A DNA stretch of 64,000 nt from the NCBI GenBank assembly GCA_004352715.1, contig SCFE01000121.1, positions 257,365-321,364 of the forward strand, read 5' to 3'. Source of the DNA: Hofstenia miamia. Lineage: Eukaryota; Xenacoelomorpha; Acoela. The position numbers and the translations under genes were made by a program. Below are positions 22,140-33,265 of the stretch, piece after piece. The notes beneath the pieces are model-generated. The model was not told the DNA's origin, did not search any database, and saw only the letters and a program-made list of their open reading frames with translations. The first letter of the stretch is position 1; every line of letters starts with the position of its first letter.

Positions 22140-23104
22140 ATACAATAGTGAATTTCCCTCCAATATATCAGTAAGTGTTTTCTATCAATGTAAAGTATTA
22201 TATACTAAATTGAAATTTGGTATTTGTTTTGAGAAATTCAGTATCCCTTTCAAGTACCAACTAAAAAATATTTAAAAAGTTGATTATTATAAATTTTAAT
22301 AAATTTTATAATTGCAATACATATTTTTAAACTTTAAAATATTGAAAATTTAAATAAGCTTAATTAATCTAAGTATTTTATCTTAAGTTTCATTAATCAG
22401 GATGGCTTTTTTATACAAAAAAATAAATGAAAGATTATTGTTGAATTAAAAATAATACAATTTTAAGTTGATATCAGATTAATTGGATCTTATTGCCTTC
22501 ATTCTTTTTAATCTAACAACATAGATTTTTTGAGAGACAGAGAGAGAGAGAAAGTGAGATCTAATTTAAGTGACTTAGTAGTTTTTCAATATATTTACTA
22601 TGAAAATTACTGAGCATGTCAGTATATTTATGAAGAGATGCTAAACCAAATAAAATATCTTGATGAATTTAATTATGCCTAATTACTCATTAGATGAATG
22701 AATTGCTCTGATGACAAAATGCAGTAGCAAATTTCTATAAAAATTGCTTCATTTGTTGCTGGAACTACACTATATATGGAAATTTGAGTATTTATATTCA
22801 CTTTGCTTGAAAAAAATTTCAAACATTTTAGCTCAATGTAATGTAATATTATTGAAAATATTTTTAAATTGAATGAATTATTCATTGTTTTCCTCTTTTG
22901 AACTTTCAAGTATATATTTAGTACATCTACAAATACTTTTTTTTCAAATATTGCTTCAGACTCAAATGTGAATGAATTTTCAAAATTCCCAAGAAATTCT
23001 TCAAAATTGAACTCAATTATAATCCATTTGAAGATGTTGTAAACTATCAACTTTATATTCAATTTATTGATTGAAAAGCATTATTTGTGGACTTCTAAAA
23101 TTTG
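22140..23104. other. AT-rich stretch, possible decayed hAT transposase end
   Basis: Mostly low-complexity AT-rich DNA with a short purine run (GAGAGACAGAGAGAGAGAG) near 22533. A 127-codon minus-strand frame at 23062-22679 contains VVPATNEA, weakly like the hAT C-terminal dimerisation segment. The similarity is too short to be sure and the frame may be chance. Confidence 0.25.
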
Positions 23105-23203
23105 GAATGGGGGATTTTCACAAAAATTTAAATTTAAATCTTTTTATCTAAAAATGTTTAATTTAGATTAAATTCTTTAAAAATAAAGCAACCTTAAATA
23201 TAT
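23105..23203 (+). repeat. Left part of an inverted-repeat element interrupted by element D
   Basis: The text GGGGGATTTTCACAAAAATT to AAATAAAGCAACCTTAAATAT matches the uninterrupted copy at 50337-50460. It resumes after element D at 26694 (ATTTGCTAAATTTTTGCAGAA), so D inserted here. Confidence 0.75.
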
Positions 23204-23685
23204 TGTAGAATCAGTGGCTGGTAAGACTTAGCTAGAAACTCGATTGACTCTGCAGAAGGTTTAATTAGTGTTCAGTACAGCCACGATTCCAAGAAACAGT
23301 TTAGATTAGAACTTATAACATTTATAGATGTGACATTGGTAATTCATCCAAGTAACGAAACTACTTTAGGTAACAACCAAGATGACCAATTCCTATGGCT
23401 TCCAGCCGAAGCGGAACATCCAGAAGTAAAGTGCTTAACCTATTGACTGGTGCTACCCTATCTGTCTCACTTGTTTAATTTCTATCTCAATTCAAAAAAA
23501 CAACCTACTTCTCATTTTCATTGTTATCTCTCAGCTAACTATTAAATAATCTGTAATTGCCAGATATTCGTGCTAGCCAACGGCATGGTATCATCACAGT
23601 GTAAGGTTTTATGAGTGCATGTACGTGTTGAAATACGAACGAGAGATTTATTATTTCCTTATGCATAACCATATACATAACTTAA

Positions 23686-24375
23686 NNNNNNNNNNNNNNN
23701 NNNNNNNNNNNNNNNNNNNNNNNNNNNNNNNNNNNNNNNNNNNNNNNNNNNNNNNNNNNNNNNNNNNNNNNNNNNNNNNNNNNNNNNNNNNNNNNNNNNN
23801 NNNNNNNNNNNNNNNNNNNNNNNNNNNNNNNNNNNNNNNNNNNNNNNNNNNNNNNNNNNNNNNNNNNNNNNNNNNNNNNNNNNNNNNNNNNNNNNNNNNN
23901 NNNNNNNNNNNNNNNNNNNNNNNNNNNNNNNNNNNNNNNNNNNNNNNNNNNNNNNNNNNNNNNNNNNNNNNNNNNNNNNNNNNNNNNNNNNNNNNNNNNN
24001 NNNNNNNNNNNNNNNNNNNNNNNNNNNNNNNNNNNNNNNNNNNNNNNNNNNNNNNNNNNNNNNNNNNNNNNNNNNNNNNNNNNNNNNNNNNNNNNNNNNN
24101 NNNNNNNNNNNNNNNNNNNNNNNNNNNNNNNNNNNNNNNNNNNNNNNNNNNNNNNNNNNNNNNNNNNNNNNNNNNNNNNNNNNNNNNNNNNNNNNNNNNN
24201 NNNNNNNNNNNNNNNNNNNNNNNNNNNNNNNNNNNNNNNNNNNNNNNNNNNNNNNNNNNNNNNNNNNNNNNNNNNNNNNNNNNNNNNNNNNNNNNNNNNN
24301 NNNNNNNNNNNNNNNNNNNNNNNNNNNNNNNNNNNNNNNNNNNNNNNNNNNNNNNNNNNNNNNNNNNNNNNNNNN
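23686..24375. other. Assembly gap of 690 N
   Basis: Unknown bases inside the left LTR/ORF3 junction of element D. Long frames reported through it would be artefacts. Confidence 1.
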
Positions 24376-25341
24376 GTCCCAGTTCGTGACCTCCGAGTAA
24401 TGGGGTTCGCGAGTTAGCTGCATTAGTACCTCCCTCTGTGTGACTACCTCATCTTTTAATCGGAGGAACTTGATGTTCAGCATTTGATCACTGACCAGGC
24501 AATTTCTTCGTAGATTATTTAGCCGCCTAGTGAACGTATCGTAGAATCGTTCGTAGAGCCTTAAGCCTTTCAGTGCAATCATGAGTGTCATCATGGCGTC
24601 CGTGTCTGAAGTGTGCGCATCGTCGGCACTTATCCTGGTGTCCGGATAGAAATGTAGAAAAACTTGGCGGAGGGAACCCATGGTGGTGGCGTGATCTACA
24701 AACAGGGAGCAGTACTCCTGGACCTGGCTCAGTGTCATCTCCTCCGGNGTGTCGTAGAATCGTTCGTAGAGCCTTAAGCCTTTCAGCGCAATCATGAGTG
24801 TCATCGTGGCGTCCGTGTCTGAAGTGTGCGCATCGTCAGCACTTATCCCAGTGTCCGGGTAGAAATGTAGAAAAACTTGGCGGAGGGATCCCATGGTGGT
24901 GGCGTGATCTACAAACAGGGAGCAGTACTCCTGGACCTGGCTCAGTGTCATCTCCTCAGGATCTGAAACGTTGGCTCAGATCATCGTAATTATTTCTATC
25001 TGCTTAGTGACATTGTAGTAGTGGGTGATCGTCTTGACATTGTTGATCCACATAAGATCTCCGGCCACTTGAAAAAGAATAAGGACGCGAGGCTGTAAGG
25101 CGGATAGTCTTTCTTGGATGGTTTGCAGCTGCTGGTGAATCGGGAGTCCGCGCATGAAGATGTCGGTAATTGTAAGTTTCCCGTCGATAAACACGCGTTC
25201 AGCGTTTCCTCCTGCTATGAGCTTGTCGCGCAGTGTTTCGTACTCTCCAGTTCAGCTGGCCTTCGTGGCCTCGGATTTGCTGTTAACGAAGTTTAACTTA
25301 TCAGCTAGGTGGCCAGCAACCTTCTTCTTTGGCTTCCAGAC
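24376..25341 (-). CDS. ORF3 of element D (partial), unknown function
   Basis: Minus-strand coding sequence, open apart from the N junction and a frame change near 24975. Reading from 25341: KKKVAGHLADKLNF, FIDGKLTITDIFMRGLPI, LILFQVAGDLMWINNVKT, HYYNVTKQIEIITMI, then DPEEMTLSQVQEYCSLFVDH, GSLRQVFLHFYPDTRISADD, AHTSDTDAMMTLMIALKGLR and LYERFYDTFTRRLNNLRRNC. It is clearly homologous to ORF3 of A (8800-8064) and F. A 213-base segment is present twice around the N at 24748 with few differences, probably an assembly duplication. No known domain is recognised. Confidence 0.65.
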
Positions 25342-26341
25342 NNNNNNNNNNNNNNNNNNNNNNNNNNNNNNNNNNNNNNNNNNNNNNNNNNNNNNNNNNN
25401 NNNNNNNNNNNNNNNNNNNNNNNNNNNNNNNNNNNNNNNNNNNNNNNNNNNNNNNNNNNNNNNNNNNNNNNNNNNNNNNNNNNNNNNNNNNNNNNNNNNN
25501 NNNNNNNNNNNNNNNNNNNNNNNNNNNNNNNNNNNNNNNNNNNNNNNNNNNNNNNNNNNNNNNNNNNNNNNNNNNNNNNNNNNNNNNNNNNNNNNNNNNN
25601 NNNNNNNNNNNNNNNNNNNNNNNNNNNNNNNNNNNNNNNNNNNNNNNNNNNNNNNNNNNNNNNNNNNNNNNNNNNNNNNNNNNNNNNNNNNNNNNNNNNN
25701 NNNNNNNNNNNNNNNNNNNNNNNNNNNNNNNNNNNNNNNNNNNNNNNNNNNNNNNNNNNNNNNNNNNNNNNNNNNNNNNNNNNNNNNNNNNNNNNNNNNN
25801 NNNNNNNNNNNNNNNNNNNNNNNNNNNNNNNNNNNNNNNNNNNNNNNNNNNNNNNNNNNNNNNNNNNNNNNNNNNNNNNNNNNNNNNNNNNNNNNNNNNN
25901 NNNNNNNNNNNNNNNNNNNNNNNNNNNNNNNNNNNNNNNNNNNNNNNNNNNNNNNNNNNNNNNNNNNNNNNNNNNNNNNNNNNNNNNNNNNNNNNNNNNN
26001 NNNNNNNNNNNNNNNNNNNNNNNNNNNNNNNNNNNNNNNNNNNNNNNNNNNNNNNNNNNNNNNNNNNNNNNNNNNNNNNNNNNNNNNNNNNNNNNNNNNN
26101 NNNNNNNNNNNNNNNNNNNNNNNNNNNNNNNNNNNNNNNNNNNNNNNNNNNNNNNNNNNNNNNNNNNNNNNNNNNNNNNNNNNNNNNNNNNNNNNNNNNN
26201 NNNNNNNNNNNNNNNNNNNNNNNNNNNNNNNNNNNNNNNNNNNNNNNNNNNNNNNNNNNNNNNNNNNNNNNNNNNNNNNNNNNNNNNNNNNNNNNNNNNN
26301 NNNNNNNNNNNNNNNNNNNNNNNNNNNNNNNNNNNNNNNNN
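25342..26341. other. Assembly gap of 1000 N
   Basis: Exactly 1000 unknown bases, so probably a placeholder length. The missing gag-pol of element D, if present, would fall here. Confidence 1.
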
Positions 26342-26693
26342 TTTTCATTTAAAACAATTAATAAAATAAAAGATACAACGGTAAAGACGGCAGTTAAGAG
26401 TAGACAAAGTCTATTGAACATTCGCTACAGTGTCCTCAGTTTATATACAAAAAGATTCAGTTTTACCTGCCTTTGTTTACAATAATCGATATTCAACATA
26501 GGGTAACATGTTTGCAATAATTTTCCCTCGTAAATTAAATTTGAGCAAAACAAAAGCACCGACGAGGGGACACAAAACTAATAGCAACAAAACTAATCTC
26601 GAAAATGGAACGTCATGGTGACGTCAAAATACAATGGATTTAGATCGAAATAAAAAGATATAAAAAGCACTAAATTCCCTGAGCGACTCTACA
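26342..26693 (-). repeat. Right (5') LTR end of element D
   Basis: It matches 5700-6038 of the family D LTR (GACAAAGTCTATTGAACA, TACCTGCCTTTGTTTACAATA, GAGGGGACA) and ends at GACTCTACA followed by the ATAT duplication. Confidence 0.85.
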
Positions 26694-27755
26694 ATATTTG
26701 CTAAATTTTTGCAGAAATTAACTGTCTTTTTTGGTTGGTACTTCTTGCCAACAATGATATACTTAGAAGCAACAAACACTTTCTTAAAATCAACAATGCA
26801 AATTTATTTAAAAAAATTTGTTTAAAATAGATGAGAAAGAGACATTATTTTAAATAAAAGTAAAAAGGACATAAAAATTAACTTTTATAATCCAAAGTAT
26901 ATTATTAAATAAAATTTGTATTAGCTTCATATGAAGATTTTTAACTCTTGATTAATAAATAAATATTGTATTCAAAAACTGTGAATGTGGTTATAGGCCT
27001 ACTGGGGAAGAATCCACACAAAAAAATTCTAATGCATCTAGGCAGCCACCTCTTTTGTGATGTAAAAGAGCTGTTTATTATGCAACTTTTTGAAGATGGG
27101 TTCTTTGCAAATACTTAAACTACAGTATGGGCTATATACTACAAGCTATAAGTACAAAGATAAATGGAAAATCACTTACACTTAAACAGAAGGATGTGTT
27201 TATTTAAGGAGCAGTTATGTAACAATAGCAGAATGTGTTATTCTACAGATTATTAAATAACAGCATAAACCAATCAGTTGAAGCTCTACAAAAATAAGTT
27301 ATTACTTGAAAGACATATAATAACAAAAATGATCCATCACAAATTCAATTACAATGGCATAAATAAAATTCACAAATGATCACCCTAATACTATTAATTT
27401 GCATACATATTTTAATCATTTCAGAAAAGTAACTAGATATTCAAGATATTTTTGTTACCTCAATAAAGCCTTCAAAGACTAAATCCACTTTGTAGGCTCA
27501 TTGCTTAAGCTGATTAAATTATTATGTTAAGATTCAGAGTTTTTAATTATTATTAGCTATACTTACTATTTACTTTCCAACATTCACCAACTGCTAATTC
27601 TGATTGGCTATAATTTTTTTTGCAAATTGGGTTTCCTAGTTACATATCTCAAGCAATTTGCATTATTAGTTTTAAGAAAGTGTTTGTTGGTTCTAAGTAT
27701 ATCATTTTTGGCAAAAAGTACCAACAGTCTTTTTCTTGTGTGATGATGTCACTAC
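26694..27755. repeat. Inverted-repeat (foldback) element of about 1 kb
   Basis: The left arm (about 26733-26812) contains TTGGTACTT, AATGATATACTTAGAAGCAA and CAAACACTTTCTTAAAA. The right arm (about 27650-27735) carries the same text reversed and complemented, with a few changes. The middle is AT-rich without coding signs. Outer flanks (GAAATTAACTGTC at left, GATGATGTCACTAC at right) match the repeat at 50455-50500. Confidence 0.65.
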
Positions 27756-28624
27756 TGTAGAATCACTGGGTTGAATCTAGAGAGAGCTTTGCCAGAGGAC
27801 TTAGTGTTAAAGCAAAAGGTCACTGAGGTGAACATATACTAGAGCATCAGTGATTCTAGTGAACAAGAGAACATGGTTAAACTATTTCTCTATTTACAGT
27901 TGCTTGGGTGTTTTATATACAATGCCTATTTACAATATTTACAAATATGAAAACAACTAGTCAACATGAAAAGTGTGTGATCTTGCCAATAAATAACAAC
28001 AACTAGCAACTGATGTTACATGCCACCCCTAGGCCAGACCCTGTGATTTTTTGTTGTGTGCCCAATTGATGAGGATTTGGCCTAAATGTATCTATTTGAT
28101 GGCTCTTCACTCAAACATGCAAAACTAACTAGTAGGCATGGGTAGCTCACTTTCAATGTGGTTCATTATGCAGAGAGGCATTGGATTTAACCTTTAAAAC
28201 CAGGCCCATGTTCTGCATGATGCATTTCATACACCAATTGTGGTCAGCAATAACTGAGAACAACAAATAACAAAACCCTTTGGCACTGCAGCATTGACTT
28301 TCCTTCCAGACAAATTGGACAGCAGATAACAAGGAAATTCTTCATGACTTGACACCCATGTAGAATCACTGGGTTGAATCTAGAGAGAACTTTGCCAGGA
28401 GACTTAGTGTTAAAGCAAAAGATCACTGAGGTGAACATATACTAGAGCATCAGTGATTCTAGTGAACAAGAGAACATGGTTAAACTATTTCTCTATTTAC
28501 AGATGCTTGGGTGTTTTATATACAATGATTATTTACAATATTTACAAACATGAAAACCACTAGTCAACACAAAAAGTGTGTGATCTGGTAAATAAAATAA
28601 CAACAACTACAGACTGATGTTACA
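27756..28624 (-). mobile_element. TRIM-like miniature LTR retrotransposon
   Basis: Two direct repeats of 265-266 bases (27756-28020 and 28359-28624) start TGTAGAATCACTGGG and end GATGTTACA. They flank only 338 bases of non-coding sequence. The whole is bounded by CTAC (27752-27755 and 28625-28628). On the minus strand TGGGTGTCAAGTCATG follows the right LTR, as a primer site should, and AGGGGTGGCA precedes the left LTR, as a polypurine tract should. No coding capacity remains, so it would depend on enzymes of larger elements with similar TGTAGAATC ends. Confidence 0.8.
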
Positions 28625-29809
28625 CTACCTTTATGATCAGACAACTCCTAATTTCTAAGCAAAAAATTTCTGCGAATTCTAATAGTAGTGTGGAATTATC
28701 TCAACTAAAAGCCATTGTTTATGATTTTATTAGTTCAATGAACTTAATGGTTGGTACTTTTTTTCATTCAATAAAATCTCAAATCTTCCAAATTTCTCTA
28801 AGTAATTTTTATAAGGGAAATGTTTCCACTAAATAATATCTTTCGAAGGATTTGAGATACATTTGGAAAATTTGAGATTTTCAAGAATGGAAAAAAGCAC
28901 CAACCGAACTTAACACTGCATGAAATAAATGTTTGCAATATTGTTTGACAAGATTTCTCTAATGGACTTTAGTAATAAGATAGGCTTCCACCTTAACATA
29001 TAAATTACACTATATCGTAAATCCAATTTGTAATTGAGTTGTATTTATTACTAGTGATGTTTTTTTTTTAAAAAACCGTTTGGTAATTGTTTATAATTTA
29101 CCGTATTTTGAAACGATTGTTTGAATTTTTTCTAGACATTTTCATTTAAGTTATTATTTGACATGTTCTCAAAAATTCGTTGAAGAATTTGAGGAATGAA
29201 GATCGTTTGCCTAGGATATGAATAATTGATTTATTTAAAGGGCTTATGTCGAAATCCTTCAGATCCTTTTTATAAAAATCTCGTTTAAATTCACAACACT
29301 AACATGTAGTTTGTAATCGTTTCGGTTTTTAGCGACAATTTAACATAGCAAAAAATTCGATAATTTATGACATGCATATGATGATCTGATTTGCGAAATT
29401 TGCATAGTATGTTATGTAATGCTAAATTTATATACGCGGAAAGGGAATATAAAGTTTTTATTTTGTTCCTAGTATTCATGTTGCTTATAAATATATTGTA
29501 AGCAATATATTCTAACAGATAATCATAATAATCTGAAGATATTGCTTGAAAAACATTCACTTTTTTCAATATATTTGCATGAATTTTTGATAATTTTCGC
29601 CATCCATAGTCTCATTGATACATTCATAATATTTTATTTTAAATCTCATCAAACCGCTGATTTCTAAATATCACTGTGACGTTTCGTGGGACCAATCCAA
29701 ATAGAGAAATAACTACAGTAACTATCTAATACATTTCTCGCAATCATAGTTGGTATGTTTTAAACAGGATCTGTTTAAGACACGAGAAAATATAAATTCA
29801 TATAGTACA
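28625..29809. other. AT-rich non-coding stretch
   Basis: The first bases continue the repeat split by the TRIM (CTACCTTTATGATCAG). Short echoes of the foldback arm (TGGTTGGTACTTTTTTTC near 28748, AAAGCACCAACCGAACT near 28893) follow. I see no gene in the remainder. Confidence 0.5.
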
Positions 29810-29814
29810 TAAGA

Positions 29815-30790
29815 GACAAAATTCCTCTTTTAAATAAATTCTATGAGCTGGACAGAGAGGCTTCCAACAAGTTTTACAGATTGAACGGCATGACTTCTTG
29901 CAGGACCAACATTTTGAAACCCGACTCACTGTCTAATCAACTAAAGGATCTTGAGGAGGGTCAATCAATCAATATTTCTAGGCTGATTCTTTGTAATTTG
30001 AAGGTAAATTTTTATTCATTGCATAAAAGTTATTTGCATATGATCTTGCTAGAAGGATAGTAAGATTTTTTATAAACTGTTTGTGCTGTACTTGATTGTT
30101 ATCAGCTTTGTACAATAAAAAGGAATTATTCACCTCAAAGAATAGCAATAATGGCCATCTGCGAGTCTTTCTCCTAGATGTAAATTCTTCAATATTTTCA
30201 TCCATCATATAAACTCCGCCTTTGCCCTTGTTTTAGTCCAATATTATTTGTGGAATGAGTTGAGGCTCTTGACTAATGTTACTTCATGAATGTGATGAAC
30301 TCAACAACACCACAACTCTTTCATTTGCAAGCGTAACTTACAAGCTGTATTTTGTTGGAGTGGTCATAAAAAATTTGCTGGAAAACAGTTCACGCCTTTT
30401 ATTTCTATTTGTATTGCAGACCACATCAGACAATATACCATCTGACAAAAAAAGCAAAAAACTTTCAAGTTCATCTTGTGGATGAGCAATATTTCCATGT
30501 TCTTGAGAAAGAATATTACTTGATCTTGGTCGGCCGGGGGTGAAGGGAATGTCGCAATATTTGATACCAGAAGGAGAAATATATTCATTTAAACTACCTG
30601 TAGCAGTGGCACTGGTGTCGTCTGAAGATGAGGAGTCTGAGCTATCCTTTTACTGTTCTTCAACATCCTGTTGAATTTCCCTTGTTTCATCGTTATCTTC
30701 AATGATTGGATCCTCATTTGAGTCAGCATCTACAGATATTGCTATAAAGAACTGAGTGGCAGTCAAAAACACTGTCGCTTTGGTCTGCTT
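29815..30790 (-). pseudogene. piggyBac-family transposase, internally deleted
   Basis: Minus-strand frames give an acidic N-terminus (EEQ..DSSDSSSSDDTSAT), then SLNEYISPSGIKYCDIPFTP, NILSQEHGN and ELESFLLFLSDGILSDVVCN, typical of the start of the piggyBac DDE domain. The next recognisable text is KRRELFSSKF, RVVVLLSSSHS, PQIILD.NKGKGGVYMMDEN and SRRKTRRWPLLLFFEVNNSF, the C-terminal part. A Cys-rich tail (CWSCKKSCRSICKTC) follows at about 29900-29830. The stretch that should hold the first catalytic Asp residues is missing between these parts. Stops are present. Normally the enzyme cuts and pastes at TTAA sites. Confidence 0.8.
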
Positions 30791-30800
30791 GCCATGGTTA

Positions 30801-31010
30801 CAAATTGTAGAACATGTACGTTAACTAAATAATGACTCACATCTAAAAACACAAAGGACATATATATTGAAATTGTAGAAATTTACTAATCAACCAATGG
30901 GATCGATGTTTGCATGGAGGCACATGCTAATCAAGTCAACCAAAACCAAAATCACAATCAATTAACCAGAAGTTTCTACAAATTGTAGAGCATGTACTGG
31001 TAAGGGTTAA
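30801..31010. repeat. piggyBac right end with TTAA
   Basis: CAAATTGTAG.(A/G)CATGTAC occurs at 30801 and again at 30979. The outer copy runs into GGTAAGGG followed by TTAA at 31007-31010. piggyBac ends normally begin CCC next to TTAA, so 31006 is the likely terminus. No matching left end was found. Confidence 0.55.
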
Positions 31011-31610
31011 TCCAAATAAATACCACTGGCTACAATAAGTACGAACTTAGAGTCAATTCTATCGTACAACTCTATTCAAGCCGCATATACAGTCTGTTCT
31101 CTTTCTTAATTGGCGTCTTCTACAAATTTAATCATTTTCAACACAACTACAATAGCGTAATTGTGGCATTTTTAAGAATTTTTATATCTTAATATATATT
31201 TAGCCACCAAATGGTTCATCTCTTGAAATCTTATGCATTAACCAATGAGTTGTACTAATGTTTTAGTATTTATTATTTCAACCCAGTGTTCATTTTTATC
31301 ACATTTTTGAATTAAATTTAAACAATGATTATCCCTCAGAGTCTTTCCTATATTGAGTGTAACAGACGTGTCGTTAATGGTTTTACATGTTCAATATTCT
31401 TTTTCCGTTTTTGTTCTAATTTTCATTAAATCGCAATCCTAATAAGGACACTTCATTCAGACATTGGTGGACTCTCTAGTAGGCTATCTAACTATTGAGG
31501 TCTGAAATTCCACGGGTACAGCGATTCTACCAATACAATTCATAACACTTGGCATAACAGACAAACGAAAGCCTATTAGATTTTTTATTTACTTTGGTAT
31601 TTTAATATTT
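31011..31610. other. Non-coding stretch
   Basis: No gene, RNA or repeat structure recognised. The end near the non-LTR fragment may include its 3' untranslated part. Confidence 0.5.
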
Positions 31611-31626
31611 TTCATACGATTAATAA

Positions 31627-32484
31627 CTAATCACGCCGATCTTCTAAAAAGCTACAGCAATTTATTCCATTTATCCACATGGGTTTTGCTCTCCCAATCA
31701 GAAAATTTTGGGTTTTGCTTTGATATTGTTGCAAAAACTTGTGTAAAACGAAGAGGGCAAAGAGTGAGGAATTAGCTTTGCGAAGACGTAAGGACACATG
31801 ATCAGACCAATTTAAGTTATCAGCAAATTGAACTCCAAGGTGAGTATGGTGAGGGGAAAAGTTCACAGGAAGAGGATCAGAAGGGAGAGATACAGAAAAG
31901 GAAATACCACATGTCTTGGTTGGGCTAAACTCAAGATGGTTAACAGAAGACGAAGTAGACAAAAGCGCAAGATCAGAGGCAATATTGGAAGCAAAAGAAC
32001 TACCAAAGTTGAAAATCGCAGTGTCATCAACGTATAGTAGACAAGATGAGTTGAGGACAGATTGAGGAAGGTCGTTGATAGCAACAAGGAACAAGAGAAC
32101 AGCAAACACGGAACCTTGAGAAGCACCACTAGAGACAAGAGCAGGGGAAGAAATAGACGAGTTGATTTTGATACACTGACGACGATTGGACAGGTAAGAC
32201 TGAAAGAGTTCGTTGAAATCAGTATCAAAGCCAAATAAACTTAATTTGTCAAGAAGGATAGAATGAGGGAGCCGATCAAAAGCTTTAGAAATGTCAAGAA
32301 AGATAATGTAACCAGGATCATTACGATCAGAGTGGAAGTAACAGTTTTCAATCAAAGTGAGCAAGTTAGTGTTGGTAGAACGACCCGGAAGGTTACCATG
32401 CTGATAAGCGGAGTTGAGGTGACGAATTTTGGGGAACACATAACGAAAGACAAGACGCTCAAAGATGATTGACAGTCTTAACAT
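31627..32484 (-). pseudogene. Non-LTR retrotransposon reverse transcriptase, 5'-truncated
   Basis: A 285-codon frame starts inside the RT domain: HLNSAYQHGNLPGRSTNTNL, then IIFLDISKAFDRLPHSILLD (first catalytic Asp), SYLSNRRQCIKINSSIS, SSGASQGSVFAVLLFLVAIN and SCLLYVDDTAIF (catalytic YVDD). After it come GVQFADNLNWSDHVSLRLRK and an indel. The motif set is that of jockey/CR1-type LINEs. The endonuclease end is missing, consistent with 5' truncation at about 32490. A second copy lies at 44370-44966. Confidence 0.85.
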
Positions 32485-32489
32485 GAAAA

Positions 32490-33032
32490 TGTTTACTAAC
32501 TAAATCAACATTCAATACAGGTACCCTACACGAATATGAGAGTTTAAATTTCCAGATTTTTCTTTACTGTTAGTATTTAGTTTTTTATTTTAACACGAGT
32601 GAGACAGAATTTTTTATCACTTTTTCATACCACTATTTTTTTAATTTGATATGTTTTTAAAACAATTTCCTTGAATATGTCTCAATTTTTGGCAATACTA
32701 CAATTAATCTTATTAGAACTAATTGAATCGTAATAAATGGCATGGATTAACTCCTCCTCCTCCTCATGATTCAACGTAACTTTCGATTTCATTTCATTAA
32801 TTTCAGCTTTTCTTTGTTGCATGCAATTGAAGAAATCAACTGTGTGCAAGCCTTTGATAAATTGATTTATTTAAGTAGCACCATCAATTGCATACAAAAC
32901 AACGAGTTCTACCGTTCGCAACTTACTTTATTAAAATGTTTTATATAACCATGCTACATGATAGAATGCATCTGTTAAAACTTTATGCATCAGCTGATCA
33001 GTAAATGCATTGCTAGCATGGAGCTTTTCTCA
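32490..33032. other. AT-rich stretch with weak exon-like segment
   Basis: At 32806 a TTCATTAATTTCAG acceptor-like site precedes an open plus-strand frame to a stop at 32948 (HAIEEINCVQAFDKLIYLSS). There is no donor, partner exon or homology, so this is only a possibility. CTCCTCCTCCTCCTC near 32750 is a short simple repeat. Confidence 0.2.
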
Positions 33033-33036
33033 TTAA

Positions 33037-33265
33037 CCCGTTGGCTGCCATATGCGACTCAAGGCGAACAATAACATTTTGATCTCGATTTAGTCTAAGG
33101 GACATACTAAAATCCCCTTGCACGGAGTCTTTGACAAAATCCTTAACAGTTACCACAGAATTTCTTAATAGTCGTTTTTATCAATTAACACTAAATATAG
33201 GTTTGATATTAATATTATCAGTCTGCATACTCATCTTGCATAAATAAGCTGTGGCAGTCAAAGGG
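33037..33265. mobile_element. piggyBac-type MITE flanked by TTAA
   Basis: TTAA at 33033-33036 and 33266-33269 flank a 229-base unit whose ends are CCCGTTGGCTGCCA and, reversed, CCCTTTGACTGCCA. TTAA duplication plus CCC-initial inverted ends is characteristic of piggyBac. It has no coding capacity. Confidence 0.8.

Larger units (their letters stand above)
23204..26693 (-). mobile_element. Element D: young CpG-rich LTR retrotransposon with N gaps
   Basis: It starts TGTAGAATCAGTGGCTGG and ends CTGAGCGACTCTACA, flanked on both sides by ATAT (23200-23203 and 26694-26697). Visible parts are the left LTR (23204-23685), ORF3 sequence (24376-25341) and the right LTR end (26342-26693). N runs at 23686-24375 and 25342-26341 hide the rest, so gag and pol are absent from the assembly or deleted. 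Unlike element A it keeps many CpG sites and an open ORF3 frame. Confidence 0.8.

Noticed and set aside
22679-23062. 127-codon minus-strand frame as a host gene
   Set aside because: AT-driven composition; only a faint hAT C-terminal likeness, so listed just as a possible remnant.
23619-26485. Long apparent reading frames of 256-443 codons across the N gaps
   Set aside because: They consist mainly of unknown bases and have no support outside the short real ends.
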